NCBI GenBank assembly: GCA_947369085.1 | Contig: CANBJR010000019.1 | Coordinates: 1 to 38,847 of the forward strand | Direction of reading: 5' to 3' | From: an uncultured Clostridia bacterium | GTDB lineage: Bacteria; Bacillota; Clostridia; Oscillospirales; Acutalibacteraceae | Length of the DNA stretch: 38,847 bases | Shown: positions 15,959 to 22,870 of the stretch, one piece after another | How positions within the stretch are numbered: the stretch's first letter is position 1 | Layout: each line of letters begins with the position of its first letter | The notes under the pieces: model-generated | The model's input: only the letters and a program-made list of their open reading frames with translations | Database searches by the model: none | What the model was told of the DNA's origin: nothing | Translations under genes and position numbers: made by a program

Positions 15959-15990
15959 AATTCGGAACTGTCGTAGAGGAAATATTTCCT
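15940..15990 (-). promoter_or_regulatory. Candidate Mor-activated late promoter
   Basis: A perfect 14-bp palindrome AGGAAATATTTCCT (15977-15990) lies just after the Mor gene. A -10-like TATTAT at 15947-15952 would start RNA near 15940, which places the palindrome centre at -43.5. As I recall, Mor of phage Mu binds a dyad centred there at its middle promoter. No -35 hexamer is visible, as expected for an activator-dependent promoter. Confidence 0.5.
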
Positions 15991-15999
15991 TTTTTTATT

Positions 16000-16323
16000 T
16001 CAGTTTGAATCAAACAGCGAAATCTGACCCTCAGGCGGACGAGACCGCATATCATCAATTAAATCAGCACAAAGAATCCTTACATATCGTTCAGATAAAT
16101 CATATTCTTTTGCAAGCTGGTCGCTGTTATAGCCGTTAAATTTCCCTCTGATTTCAGCATTGCGCTGTATTTTAATAACTTCGCTGTACTTCTGTATATA
16201 GATATTGCCGCCGCCAAAATTAAGAGATAATTTTATGTAATTATCAATACCGATAATCTCTGCAATATCTTTCTGCACTCCGTAGAGGTCTTGTAATCTG
16301 ATTTTATGTTCTTCCGGCACCAT
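16000..16323 (-). CDS. Mor-family transcription activator
   Basis: This 107-residue protein matches Mor/C activators: 'DIAEIIGIDNYIKLSLNFGGGNIYIQK' (the Mor dimerisation region with its Gly-rich strand) and a helix-turn-helix 'IRGKFNGYNSDQLAKEYDLSERYVRIL' near residues 65-95. In Mu, Mor turns on middle/late transcription. Here no separate C gene is seen, so Mor may activate the late operon directly. The ATG at 16323 follows AGGAGGAAGG; an earlier frame start at 16350 would overlap the GemA-like gene by more. It is the last early gene, followed by a candidate binding palindrome and a terminator. Confidence 0.9.
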   Translation of the reverse strand: MVPEEHKIRLQDLYGVQKDIAEIIGIDNYIKLSLNFGGGNIYIQKYSEVIKIQRNAEIRGKFNGYNSDQLAKEYDLSERYVRILCADLIDDMRSRPPEGQISLFDSN

Positions 16324-16810
16324 CCTTCCTCCTTTGGGCGTTCGCCACATATTTTTTCAGCTTTTCAATTAGCTTTGAACCTTGCTGATAGATAAGCCAG
16401 CGGAACGGCTGTTTTGAGGTGCAGTCAATGTGCAGTTCCTTTTTAATTATGCCGCAAAGCCTGTCGCCGAGCTTTGCCGATGAAGGCTCTTTGTCAAGCT
16501 CCTCAAGCTGATACATCAGCCTCCAGACCTTACGCCGCTGACCGTCTGACATTTTTCCTCTGCCGCTGTCCTCGAATTTTTGCTTCTTGTATGGTTTTCG
16601 GGGCGGCACGTCAAGGTTCTGCAGTTTCAAACGCTCCGTAAGCTCTTTTACAATTGCTTTGTATTCATTATCTGACAGTTCTCTGATACTGCTTTTCTCG
16701 GCGATTCCGTAGACAAGCTCGTGAAGCAGGTCGTTTTTATTTCCGGTTTCTACAAGTCCGAGCCTTGCACCCATAGCGTAAATTCTTTGCGTTTGCTGTG
16801 GTTTCAACAA
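16304..16810 (-). CDS. gemA: GemA-like protein (Mu gp16/DUF1018 family)
   Basis: This 168-residue protein resembles Mu GemA (gp16): 'LKPQQTQRIYAMGARLGL' at the N-terminus, 'SIRELSDNEYKAIVKELTERL', then 'KMSDGQRRKVWRLMYQLEEL' and the C-terminal 'LIYQQGSKLIEKLKKYV'. GemA modulates host gene expression and gyrase activity in Mu. It immediately precedes Mor, as in Mu. I use a TTG at 16810 with GAGG eight bases upstream; an in-frame GTG at 16819 overlaps that site. The end overlaps the Mor start by 20 bases. Confidence 0.85.
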   Translation of the reverse strand: MLKPQQTQRIYAMGARLGLVETGNKNDLLHELVYGIAEKSSIRELSDNEYKAIVKELTERLKLQNLDVPPRKPYKKQKFEDSGRGKMSDGQRRKVWRLMYQLEELDKEPSSAKLGDRLCGIIKKELHIDCTSKQPFRWLIYQQGSKLIEKLKKYVANAQRRKDGAGRT

Positions 16811-16820
16811 CTTAATCACC

Positions 16821-17459
16821 TCAGCTTAAAGAGATTTTTGTGCTGTCTTCAACAACAAAAGCCGACTGAATTTTCGTAAGAATATCTTTAATCTGCGCCT
16901 CATCAGAAATGCCATTGAGGGTAAGGAGGTTACAAAAGTCCTGCCAGACTGCGGCTTCGGTAATCAGATACGCATATTCCTTTGCATCATCTTCGGATAA
17001 CTCCGTAAACTTACGGATATTCTCAACGTCCTTATCGTAGTTGACACCCTTACACTTCTTAAAGAGCTGCTTGCGTTCCTCATCGGTAACACCTGCCATC
17101 TGGTCAATGACCTCTTTGACGGTTGCTTTGACAAAGTTTCCTTTATACAAGCCTATTAACATTCTCTTTGCAGGAGCAGACAAATTGTACTCTGTCTTTT
17201 CAGTGACAGCGTCCTTGTATGCTTTGCCGAAAATTGTCGGCAGGAAGGAGTTGTAAATAACCTTAAGGCTTTCAGCTGTTACGGCTGTCAGATCAAAAAC
17301 ATCACCTTCATAGCGAATGCTTTTATACTTCGTGTTTTCAAGGTCAGCGGAACACTGCTTGATTATTTCAGCCTCCAACTTATCCTTGCGTTCCTTGAGT
17401 TTGCCCATATCGGCTTTAATAGCAGCAAGCTCATCAATCTGCTTTCTCAAATCAGTCAT
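16821..17459 (-). CDS. Coiled-coil protein of unknown family at the Gam-like position
   Basis: This 212-residue protein starts with a coiled coil ('LRKQIDELAAIKADMGKLKERKDKLEAEI', residues 3-35), then 'ENTKYKSIRYEGDVFDLTAV', and a helical C-terminal domain containing 'FKKCKGVNYDKDVENIRKF'. I do not recognise the family. In Mu the host-nuclease inhibitor Gam also begins with a coiled coil and is encoded between B and gemA, so a Gam-like role is possible but unsupported by clear sequence similarity. The ATG at 17459 overlaps the end of the AbrB-like gene (ATGACTGA), suggesting coupled translation. Confidence 0.75.
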   Translation of the reverse strand: MTDLRKQIDELAAIKADMGKLKERKDKLEAEIIKQCSADLENTKYKSIRYEGDVFDLTAVTAESLKVIYNSFLPTIFGKAYKDAVTEKTEYNLSAPAKRMLIGLYKGNFVKATVKEVIDQMAGVTDEERKQLFKKCKGVNYDKDVENIRKFTELSEDDAKEYAYLITEAAVWQDFCNLLTLNGISDEAQIKDILTKIQSAFVVEDSTKISLS

Positions 17460-17706
17460 TTGTAACATCCACCTTTGCCAAGATTTTTGTTGCACAGTCT
17501 TTACAAATCACAATGTTTTCAACATCAATCAGATGTTCAGGTGCTCCGCAGAAGCGACAGCAGGGGGCTGCAGGCTTGATTGTAATGCTGCCGTCCGACT
17601 GCGTTTCAATGTCCACAGCGTTGCCGGGGAACAATCCTGCTTCTGCTCTGACCTGCTTCGGCAGAGTAAGCGAACCGTTTTTACATATCCGTTTTGAAGT
17701 TTTCAT
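17452..17706 (-). CDS. AbrB/SpoVT-type transition-state regulator with zinc ribbon
   Basis: This 84-residue protein joins a swapped-hairpin AbrB domain ('RICKNGSLTLPKQVRAEAGLFPGNAVDIE', residues 6-35) to a C-terminal zinc ribbon with two CxxC pairs ('CRFCGAPEHLID' and 'ICKDCA'). AbrB domains bind DNA as dimers; the extra zinc ribbon is unusual. It follows the leader motif ACACACAATTTCAAA plus AGGAGGTAAA, which is nearly repeated before the scaffold gene near 8422-8446. It may control phage or host transcription; targets unknown. Confidence 0.82.
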   Translation of the reverse strand: MKTSKRICKNGSLTLPKQVRAEAGLFPGNAVDIETQSDGSITIKPAAPCCRFCGAPEHLIDVENIVICKDCATKILAKVDVTND

Positions 17707-17809
17707 AGCTTTTTTACCTCCTGAAAAATTATTTGAAATTGTGTGTCCTCACTCTGCATTTTCACGGGCTTGTGACCGTTCCGGATGGAGCTGCATTAGG
17801 GACGGGGAA

Positions 17810-18106
17810 TCAATCCCCGTTCTTTTGAAAATACGATTTTATTTGCTCGGCAAAGCATTCCAAAATACCATCCACATCTGTAATTTTGTAAATTTGGATT
17901 ACTTCTACTAATTCTACGGCTATTAAAGTTAAAACATCCCCAACTTTTCCTGCAGGTATAACTGATATACCGTCGGCATTGTCAATGGCGACTATTACTG
18001 TAGAATTTCCCTTTAAATTATCTATCAAGGATTTTTTTACTTTATCTGAAATTATTTCAACAGTTTTTTGAGTATCAAAATTTTTTAAATCCATTTCGTA
18101 TCTCAT
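17810..18106 (-). CDS. Hypothetical protein
   Basis: This 98-residue protein shows two halves: a charged N-terminus ('DLKNFDTQKTVEIISDKVKKSLIDNL') and a hydrophobic strand-rich middle ('STVIVAIDNADGISVIPAGKVGDVLTLIAVELVEVIQIY'). The C-terminus 'ILECFAEQIKSYFQKNGD' forms a helix. No family is recognised and no membrane protein is evident. It ends in a hairpin that spans the stop codon (GGGGATTGATTCCCC), with no T run. A weak ribosome site lies upstream. Confidence 0.7.
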   Translation of the reverse strand: MRYEMDLKNFDTQKTVEIISDKVKKSLIDNLKGNSTVIVAIDNADGISVIPAGKVGDVLTLIAVELVEVIQIYKITDVDGILECFAEQIKSYFQKNGD

Positions 18107-18107
18107 C

Positions 18108-18500
18108 TTATCCCTCCAGAATTTCTATGCTGTTGTTGTTCGTTTCAAAATGCTTTTTCATAGCTTTAAAGTTTGTCCAAGCTGATGAATACGCATTGCA
18201 CGTAGCCATTTCCTTAAATTTCTGAATTTCCTTCTTACTGCGGATACCCATTTTCTTAAGCTCGTTGGTATTGGTAAGACACTTTTTCTTACAAGGGAAA
18301 AATCTTCTGCGTTCTTCGCAATCCTCGGTCAGCCACTTTCCACGGAACTCACCGTTTATATAAACCACAATAGCATTGCGGAACTGCGAAACCTGCCTGA
18401 GTGCTAACGAAACCTCGTAGCCGTCAACCTTGAGCTTTACAACAGGACTCCATACACGCTGCAACTTTCCATCAATCTGTTTCCATTGCTCTGCCGTCAT
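18108..18500 (-). CDS. Conserved-looking phage protein of unknown function
   Basis: This 130-residue protein has the segments 'WKQIDGKLQRVWSPVVKLKVDGYEVSLALRQVSQFRNAIVVYINGEFRG' and 'KKKCLTNTNELKKMGIRSKKEIQKF'. The first half is beta-rich, the second basic and helical. I do not recognise a named family. AAGGAGAG lies seven bases before the ATG at 18500, favouring that start over an in-frame frame opening at 18530. Its ATGA overlap with the upstream gene suggests coupling. It belongs to the early operon accessory block after the ATPase. Confidence 0.75.
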   Translation of the reverse strand: MTAEQWKQIDGKLQRVWSPVVKLKVDGYEVSLALRQVSQFRNAIVVYINGEFRGKWLTEDCEERRRFFPCKKKCLTNTNELKKMGIRSKKEIQKFKEMATCNAYSSAWTNFKAMKKHFETNNNSIEILEG

Positions 18501-18694
18501 ATTTCGACTCTCCTTCTGAATAAACTGCAAAAATCATTGTAGCTTAATCCCGGTTGATTTAATCTCTGACAGTAACCTCTGTCGGGAAACAATTTGCTTT
18601 TGCTGTAATCAACACAGTTTTTGCAAAGCATTCCGGTGCAAATGTGCATTGAAACAACTTTTTTCTGTTGCTCATTTTCGGCGTGAATTACCAT
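18497..18694 (-). CDS. Small cysteine-rich protein, putative zinc finger
   Basis: This 65-residue protein has five cysteines, with the core 'HICTGMLCKNCVDYS' and a later 'YCQRLNQ' plus 'DFCSLF', a pattern that could hold one zinc ion. No family is recognised. The start at 18694 is supported by GGAGG seven bases upstream. It overlaps the membrane protein gene upstream by 23 bases and the next gene by four, typical of compact phage early operons. Confidence 0.72.
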   Translation of the reverse strand: MVIHAENEQQKKVVSMHICTGMLCKNCVDYSKSKLFPDRGYCQRLNQPGLSYNDFCSLFRRRVEI

Positions 18695-18896
18695 TTTTCC
18701 ACCTCCTGACATTTGCCTTCATTAATTCATCTCTCAACATCCAGCCAAGCCAAACAAGCAATACAATCATAGGGATTAAGCAAATCTCGCCGCCTATAGC
18801 AATGCTCCTCCAGCGTAACTGCGATATTGATTCCTGCGCCATTACACCCGTGAAGAAGCCTGTGAGCAGTAACAGTAAAATAGTTTTCTTCTTCAA
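18672..18896 (-). CDS. Small membrane protein with two membrane segments
   Basis: This 74-residue protein has a hydrophobic N-terminal segment ('TILLLLLTGFFTGVM', residues 5-19) and a second one ('CLIPMIVLLVWLGWML', residues 39-54), then a basic tail. The first could be a signal peptide with cleavage after 'VMA'. The start is TTG, with AGGAGG seven bases upstream at the expected spacing. A lysis, exclusion or signal function is possible; nothing decides among them. It is next in line after the MuB-like gene. Confidence 0.72.
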   Translation of the reverse strand: MKKKTILLLLLTGFFTGVMAQESISQLRWRSIAIGGEICLIPMIVLLVWLGWMLRDELMKANVRRWKNGNSRRK

Positions 18897-18918
18897 TTTA
18901 AGCCCTCCTAAAACGCTT

Positions 18919-19836
18919 TTAAAATACCTTTAATTTCATAGCCTTAGCCATTGCAAGCAAGCCCTCGTATGTAATGTTGCCGTTGTCAACAGCATTCGAA
19001 AAGACGTTGCTTGCACCTCTGATTCCCTGTTCAGACCTTGCGATTCCGAGTAAAAAGCCTTTTGCTTTTTCGTCCTCTGAAACTGCCGGGAACAGTAGAG
19101 CAATGTCATTGCCTTTAATTGCCGTAGTATGACGAATCTCGGTGAGCTTTGTCCTGTTGCGGATTTGTGCAAACGCTTCTTTGCTCTTTCCGGTGTTGGT
19201 AACGGTTTCTATGTTACCGACAAGACAAATACCGAGTAACGGGTTGCTGTCAAAAAAGGCTCTGATTGCTTCAATTGTCTTAATCGGCAGGTGCTGTGCT
19301 TCGTCAATAATCAGCACTTTGCGTTCTCCTGCGAAAGTGTCTGATAACCTCATCCACATTTCATCCTTGCGACCTGTTGCAGTTATTTTCTGCACCCTGC
19401 AAAGCAGTTTTAAAAATGCGTTTAGAGTTACAAGGCAAGGATTAACGGTTACATATATTGCCGATGAAGGATAATCCTCTGCGTACTTCTTACAAGCCAT
19501 TGTCTTGCCGATTCCTGCATCACCGCACTCAATTGCAAGACCGCCCTTGAGGTGACATAAACGGATTGTTTCATAAACGCTTTCGCTTACGCTTGTAGGC
19601 TTGTATGTGCCGCTTACGACGGCACTTTTAAGGTTCTCGGCAGCATTCTTGTTTGAAAAGGCTTCCGTTAAGGACGCTTCAAACTTTTCTAAATCGCCCT
19701 TGAAATCCCCTTTTAAATATGTGGAGATGTAGGCAGGCGACCAGCCAAGAGCTTTTGCCGCTTTGTTCTGCGAGTTATCGCAGTCCCTTTTGATATAATC
19801 CCGTAGCATTTGCTGTAATTCAGGATTTACTGACAT
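18919..19836 (-). CDS. MuB-like AAA+ ATPase, transposition target-delivery protein
   Basis: This 305-residue protein has an N-terminal helix-turn-helix ('SQNKAAKALGWSPAYISTYLKGDF', residues 22-46) and an AAA+ domain with Walker A GDAGIGKT (105-112) and Walker B 'VLIIDEAQ' (D178, E179). Mu B binds target DNA nonspecifically, gives target immunity and activates the transposase. The gene starts two bases after the transposase stop, the standard A-B order. The C-terminal end 'TYEGLLAMAKAMKLKVF' matches the small MuB C-terminal domain region. No oddities seen. Confidence 0.93.
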   Translation of the reverse strand: MSVNPELQQMLRDYIKRDCDNSQNKAAKALGWSPAYISTYLKGDFKGDLEKFEASLTEAFSNKNAAENLKSAVVSGTYKPTSVSESVYETIRLCHLKGGLAIECGDAGIGKTMACKKYAEDYPSSAIYVTVNPCLVTLNAFLKLLCRVQKITATGRKDEMWMRLSDTFAGERKVLIIDEAQHLPIKTIEAIRAFFDSNPLLGICLVGNIETVTNTGKSKEAFAQIRNRTKLTEIRHTTAIKGNDIALLFPAVSEDEKAKGFLLGIARSEQGIRGASNVFSNAVDNGNITYEGLLAMAKAMKLKVF

Positions 19837-19838
19837 TT

Positions 19839-21791
19839 TTATTCCTCCCTTTGTTCAATGTTTCTTATCATTTTTGCTTTGTCAATTTTGACTACATTAT
19901 TCTGACCGACTGCCATTTCTGCAGGCTCTTCATCGGCACGGTGTATTGAAATAATCTTAGGCTTAAGCTCCTCAGACTTTGCCTTGTTTGCTTCTGCAGC
20001 GGCAAGTACAAGCTCAAGAGCTGTTTTCTTGCCAAGACTTGTAATTGCTGTTGCCTTAAGCTGTTGCGCCGTGAGCTTTTCAAAGCTCTTTGTCTTTCTG
20101 ATTGCAACTGCAAGCTCATCCCTTGAAGCACCGTATTCACGGACAGCATCATTGTCAGCCGGAACGGTCATAAGGTAATTGTCCTTGAGGTCGTATACTC
20201 TTACGGTTGACATATTTTCGGGGTCGTATCTGCAATATACAGATTGCCCGAAATAATTTGCTTTCAGCTCATCGTTGAAATAATCAATCTGCTCACCGGC
20301 AACCATAATGTGAACTCCACGTCTGCCGACCTTTTGAGTTCTGGTGCTTCTCATCAGCATAAGGTTTAGGTCAAACTCGGAAGCAATTCTCTGCTCATGC
20401 AGATTTTCTTTGTATACCTGCATCCGGGTTTTTCCGCTGTCAGCTGACACTGCACCGGAATAGGACTGCTCATTGAAGTAGTATTCCAGAATATTCTCAA
20501 CAGCTTTTGTAAACTCATCATCAGTAGGAATATTATCCGAGTCTTTCATAACCTTTTTTAGACGTTCGGGACGTTCAACAACATTTCCGCCCGTATATGT
20601 CGGAAACAGTCTTGAAAGCCTGTCCTTAACATCACGGAAACGCCGCTCAATGATTTTCGCCTTTGCGTTTCGCACGATAGCGTTTGTCATTTTTATACCG
20701 AGCCGCTCGAAAACAGGCGGCGGAGTAAAGTCATTTTTCGTACTCTTTTTCTGCCTGTGTCCAAGTCCTCCGACATCACGTGTAAGGAACTCTCGACCGT
20801 TGTCAACATAAATGTTTTGCGGTATGCCGTATTTCAGGATTCCTTTGCGAAGTGCTATGAGCGTTGCCTGCGATGAAGGAGCGTTTGTCACATAACAGCC
20901 TGTGAATATTCCGCTTCGAGCGTCAAAAAATGCCGTCAAATAAAGCCTGTGGATTTCACCGTTTTCGCCTTTTGTCTGAACATCAAAGGTGTGGTTATCT
21001 GCAATCCACCATTCATTACTGACCATACCCTCGTATGTTCTGCGTATATATGTACCGCATCTGTCCTGAAAAGCCTTCATACCCTCACGCCCCATAATTT
21101 CAAGCGGTTTAGGTATTGCCGTCTGAACTTTTCGGTAAAAGCTTGAATAGTCAGGCAGAGGAAGATACTGCGGAGCTTTGTCCTCAAGCCACATTCGTGT
21201 ATAATCAATACAAGCATTGATAGGGTGCTGAGCTTCATCAAGGTAAAAGTAGAGGAAACATTCCCACGCAACATCAGGAATTGAAGAAGTGCCCTTTTTC
21301 CAGCTTCCTCTGTTATCAATCAGACCTGCTAAATCATCAGCCTTTAAAGCCGCTTTTTTGCGGTATAAAATACCTTTTGAAATATTGAGTTCTGGGTTGG
21401 CGACTTTCTGCAGCTGTACGAATTTCTCTGTAGCCGGGACTTTCTGCAGCTTTGATTTTGCACAATATTCATCCCACGCTTTTATAATCCGTATCCACTC
21501 GGCAATTTCTTCACGCTGTTCGGCGGTGAATTCGTCAAATTCCTTGTGAGGGTGCTGTGCTTTCGGTTTTCGTCCTGCAAGCAGCTCCTCGGGAATTTCT
21601 ATGTTGTGAGATTTATAATATTTGAGTTGCTCGTGTGTGGATAATTCGCTTATTGGGATTAAGTATTTCTTGCGATTATTCTGATTAACAGAAACTTCAC
21701 TTTTAAGCAAACCTTCCAAAACAATCTTCTTAATATATTGAGAAGAACAGCCTTTTAATTCAGCAACTTCTTTAACTGTAAGATAAATCAA
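19839..21791 (-). CDS. MuA-like DDE transposase
   Basis: This 650-residue protein is the phage transposase. Its N-terminus has a DNA-binding region ('LTVKEVAELKGCSSQYIKKIV'). The catalytic core has D265 ('WWIADNHTF'), D330 ('IYVDNGREF') and E382 ('KIIERRFRDV'), spaced almost as in MuA (D269, D336, E392). A beta-barrel and activator-binding C-terminus follow ('GRRGVHIMVAGEQIDYFND', 'RYDPENMSTVRVYDLK'). The start is TTG at 21791 with AAAAGGAG seven bases upstream. The leader holds a hammerhead ribozyme ending only nine bases before the start region, so expression may depend on self-cleavage or on the RNA's pseudoknot. Confidence 0.95.
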   Translation of the reverse strand: MIYLTVKEVAELKGCSSQYIKKIVLEGLLKSEVSVNQNNRKKYLIPISELSTHEQLKYYKSHNIEIPEELLAGRKPKAQHPHKEFDEFTAEQREEIAEWIRIIKAWDEYCAKSKLQKVPATEKFVQLQKVANPELNISKGILYRKKAALKADDLAGLIDNRGSWKKGTSSIPDVAWECFLYFYLDEAQHPINACIDYTRMWLEDKAPQYLPLPDYSSFYRKVQTAIPKPLEIMGREGMKAFQDRCGTYIRRTYEGMVSNEWWIADNHTFDVQTKGENGEIHRLYLTAFFDARSGIFTGCYVTNAPSSQATLIALRKGILKYGIPQNIYVDNGREFLTRDVGGLGHRQKKSTKNDFTPPPVFERLGIKMTNAIVRNAKAKIIERRFRDVKDRLSRLFPTYTGGNVVERPERLKKVMKDSDNIPTDDEFTKAVENILEYYFNEQSYSGAVSADSGKTRMQVYKENLHEQRIASEFDLNLMLMRSTRTQKVGRRGVHIMVAGEQIDYFNDELKANYFGQSVYCRYDPENMSTVRVYDLKDNYLMTVPADNDAVREYGASRDELAVAIRKTKSFEKLTAQQLKATAITSLGKKTALELVLAAAEANKAKSEELKPKIISIHRADEEPAEMAVGQNNVVKIDKAKMIRNIEQREE

Positions 21792-21806
21792 AAAATCACT
21801 CCTTTT

Positions 21807-21870
21807 GAGCTGTCATCATCAGAGCAGGTAGCTCATTTCCTGCTGACCGCCTTGCGGCGGTTTCGACTTT
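21807..21870 (-). ncRNA. Type II hammerhead ribozyme, copy 1 (transposase leader)
   Basis: Minus strand order: GTC, GAA, stem III ACCGCC-GCAA-GGCGGT, cleavage base C (21845), stem I AGCAGG-10 base loop-CCTGCT, core CTGATGA (21816-21822), then TGAC. Core CTGATGA plus GAA, a GTC-like site before stem I and three stems match a hammerhead with an open stem II. Stem II is short (GTC/GAC), with one extra T after the core. The loop's GAGCT can pair with AGCTC just downstream, next to the transposase ribosome site. Cleavage would fall after 21845. Confidence 0.85.
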
Positions 21871-21880
21871 GTGGTAAAAT
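21852..21880 (+). promoter_or_regulatory. Weak candidate promoter for the antisense small gene
   Basis: Plus strand TTGCGG (21852-21857), 17 bases, TAAAAT (21875-21880). Spacing is ideal and the -10 matches 5 of 6, but the -35 matches only 3 of 6. It overlaps the DNA of hammerhead copy 1 and would serve the gene at 21905. Confidence 0.35.
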
Positions 21881-21904
21881 CTTATCGAAAGGGGGTGTGA
21901 ATTT

Positions 21905-22159
21905 ATGGATATAAGTTTAATGGATATAGCTACAAGTGCTACAAAATTTGCTAATATACTCTTAACTGAAAATTTAAAGAAGGATAATAATTTTTCTATT
22001 AATACCATAGAACAAATTAAGAAAAACACTTTTGATACAAAATATGCAAACGATTATGCAACTAATCTTGTAATTGGTGCAATACTTTCGTATCACGACC
22101 AATTAAGAGTAAAATTACTTAAAGAAGCTAATATTGATATTGGCGAAATTATTCCTTAA
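21905..22159 (+). CDS. Small hypothetical protein encoded against the early operon
   Basis: This 84-residue protein is on the plus strand, opposite to all surrounding early genes. It has a strong ribosome site (AAAGGGGGTG, seven bases before ATG) and reads as a plausible helical protein ('SATKFANILLTENLKKDNNF', 'AILSYHDQLRVKLLKEANIDIGE'). No family is recognised. It diverges from the transposase gene and its end overlaps the end of the minus-strand gene 22149-22682 by 11 bases. Transcription from here would be antisense to the early mRNA 5' of the transposase. It could be a later insertion. Confidence 0.7.
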   Translation: MDISLMDIATSATKFANILLTENLKKDNNFSINTIEQIKKNTFDTKYANDYATNLVIGAILSYHDQLRVKLLKEANIDIGEIIP

Positions 22160-22682
22160 CCTGTTTTATTGCTTTCGCAACCGCTTCACGAGTACATCCG
22201 TACTTTCTTATATTTTCTTTGTTTAAATATGGATAAATAGTATGCTTGCACTTAATTCCCTCATGGAGGAATAACTCAAACCATATTATTTGTTCACCTG
22301 TTTCAATGTCAAAAACAGTTGCTATATCATCAACAATCCTGATTTTGACTTTTTCGTTACAATGTCCGTCAATTAAGTCCCGTATCCCATATAAGATGTT
22401 ATCAATGATAATGCCGTTTGGTGTTACTCGTGTGGTAAATATCCTTGCACCGGTTTTTGGTTTGCCGATTATCCGTATAGGTTTCTGCTGACAGTTTTTT
22501 TCTCCAAAGATTTTTTTAATTTTAATAATTTCTTCTGGTTCATATCCTGTGTCTTCATATTCGCAAAGTCGGTGAAGTACCTTTCTTACATCAGTTGGTG
22601 TTAATTCTGCCGGAACGATTTCTCCTGATGAAGTGTTATATGTTACACATCTATTATCAAACCTTTTTGTTAATCTTTCCAT
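22149..22682 (-). CDS. Phage early protein of unknown function
   Basis: This 177-residue protein starts 'MERLTKRFDNRCVTYNTSSGE' and contains 'LHRLCEYEDTGYEPEEI', a combination common in uncharacterised proteins of Clostridia phages. The middle is beta-rich ('KTGARIFTTRVTPNGIIIDNILYGIRDLIDG'), and the C-terminus has 'GCTREAVAKAIKQVKE'. It overlaps the upstream zinc-finger gene by 13 bases and the plus-strand gene's end by 11. Regulatory or anti-host roles are open. Confidence 0.78.
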   Translation of the reverse strand: MERLTKRFDNRCVTYNTSSGEIVPAELTPTDVRKVLHRLCEYEDTGYEPEEIIKIKKIFGEKNCQQKPIRIIGKPKTGARIFTTRVTPNGIIIDNILYGIRDLIDGHCNEKVKIRIVDDIATVFDIETGEQIIWFELFLHEGIKCKHTIYPYLNKENIRKYGCTREAVAKAIKQVKE

Positions 22683-22861
22683 AAGTCCTCCTTAATGTGA
22701 CATTCTTCTGTAGTGTAGTGCGTGCATTTTTCAACCGGGCAACCTCTCGGCTTGCCTGTATCTAAAATGTAGTGGCATATTTGATAACTTTCTTTGTAGC
22801 TGTCCGAAACTGGTCTGCGGTGACCGCACCCGGCACAGCGTGGATTTATTTTGTTGTACAT
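22670..22861 (-). CDS. Small cysteine-rich protein, likely zinc-binding
   Basis: This 63-residue protein has six cysteines: 'CAGCGHRR', 'ICHYIL', 'GCPVEKCTHY' and 'ECHIKED'. The pairs are spaced as in small phage zinc-binding proteins. No specific family is recognised. It is placed between two unknown early genes and overlaps the downstream gene. It is likely a DNA-, RNA- or protein-binding accessory factor; this is an inference from the cysteine pattern only. Confidence 0.75.
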   Translation of the reverse strand: MYNKINPRCAGCGHRRPVSDSYKESYQICHYILDTGKPRGCPVEKCTHYTTEECHIKEDLWKD

Positions 22862-22870
22862 GATTAAACC

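Noticed and set aside
15977..15997. Plus-strand terminator formed by AGGAAATATTTCCT and the T run
   Set aside because: A perfect palindrome has no loop, so a stable RNA hairpin is unlikely, and no plus-strand gene precedes it; an operator is more plausible.
17790..17825. Terminator at GGGGATTGATTCCCC
   Set aside because: The stem spans the stop codon but lacks a T run on either strand, so termination is not supported.
21807..21870. Riboswitch interpretation of the conserved leader
   Set aside because: The CTGATGA and GAA core with three helices in the right order fits a hammerhead better than any riboswitch I know; no ligand-binding core was recognised.
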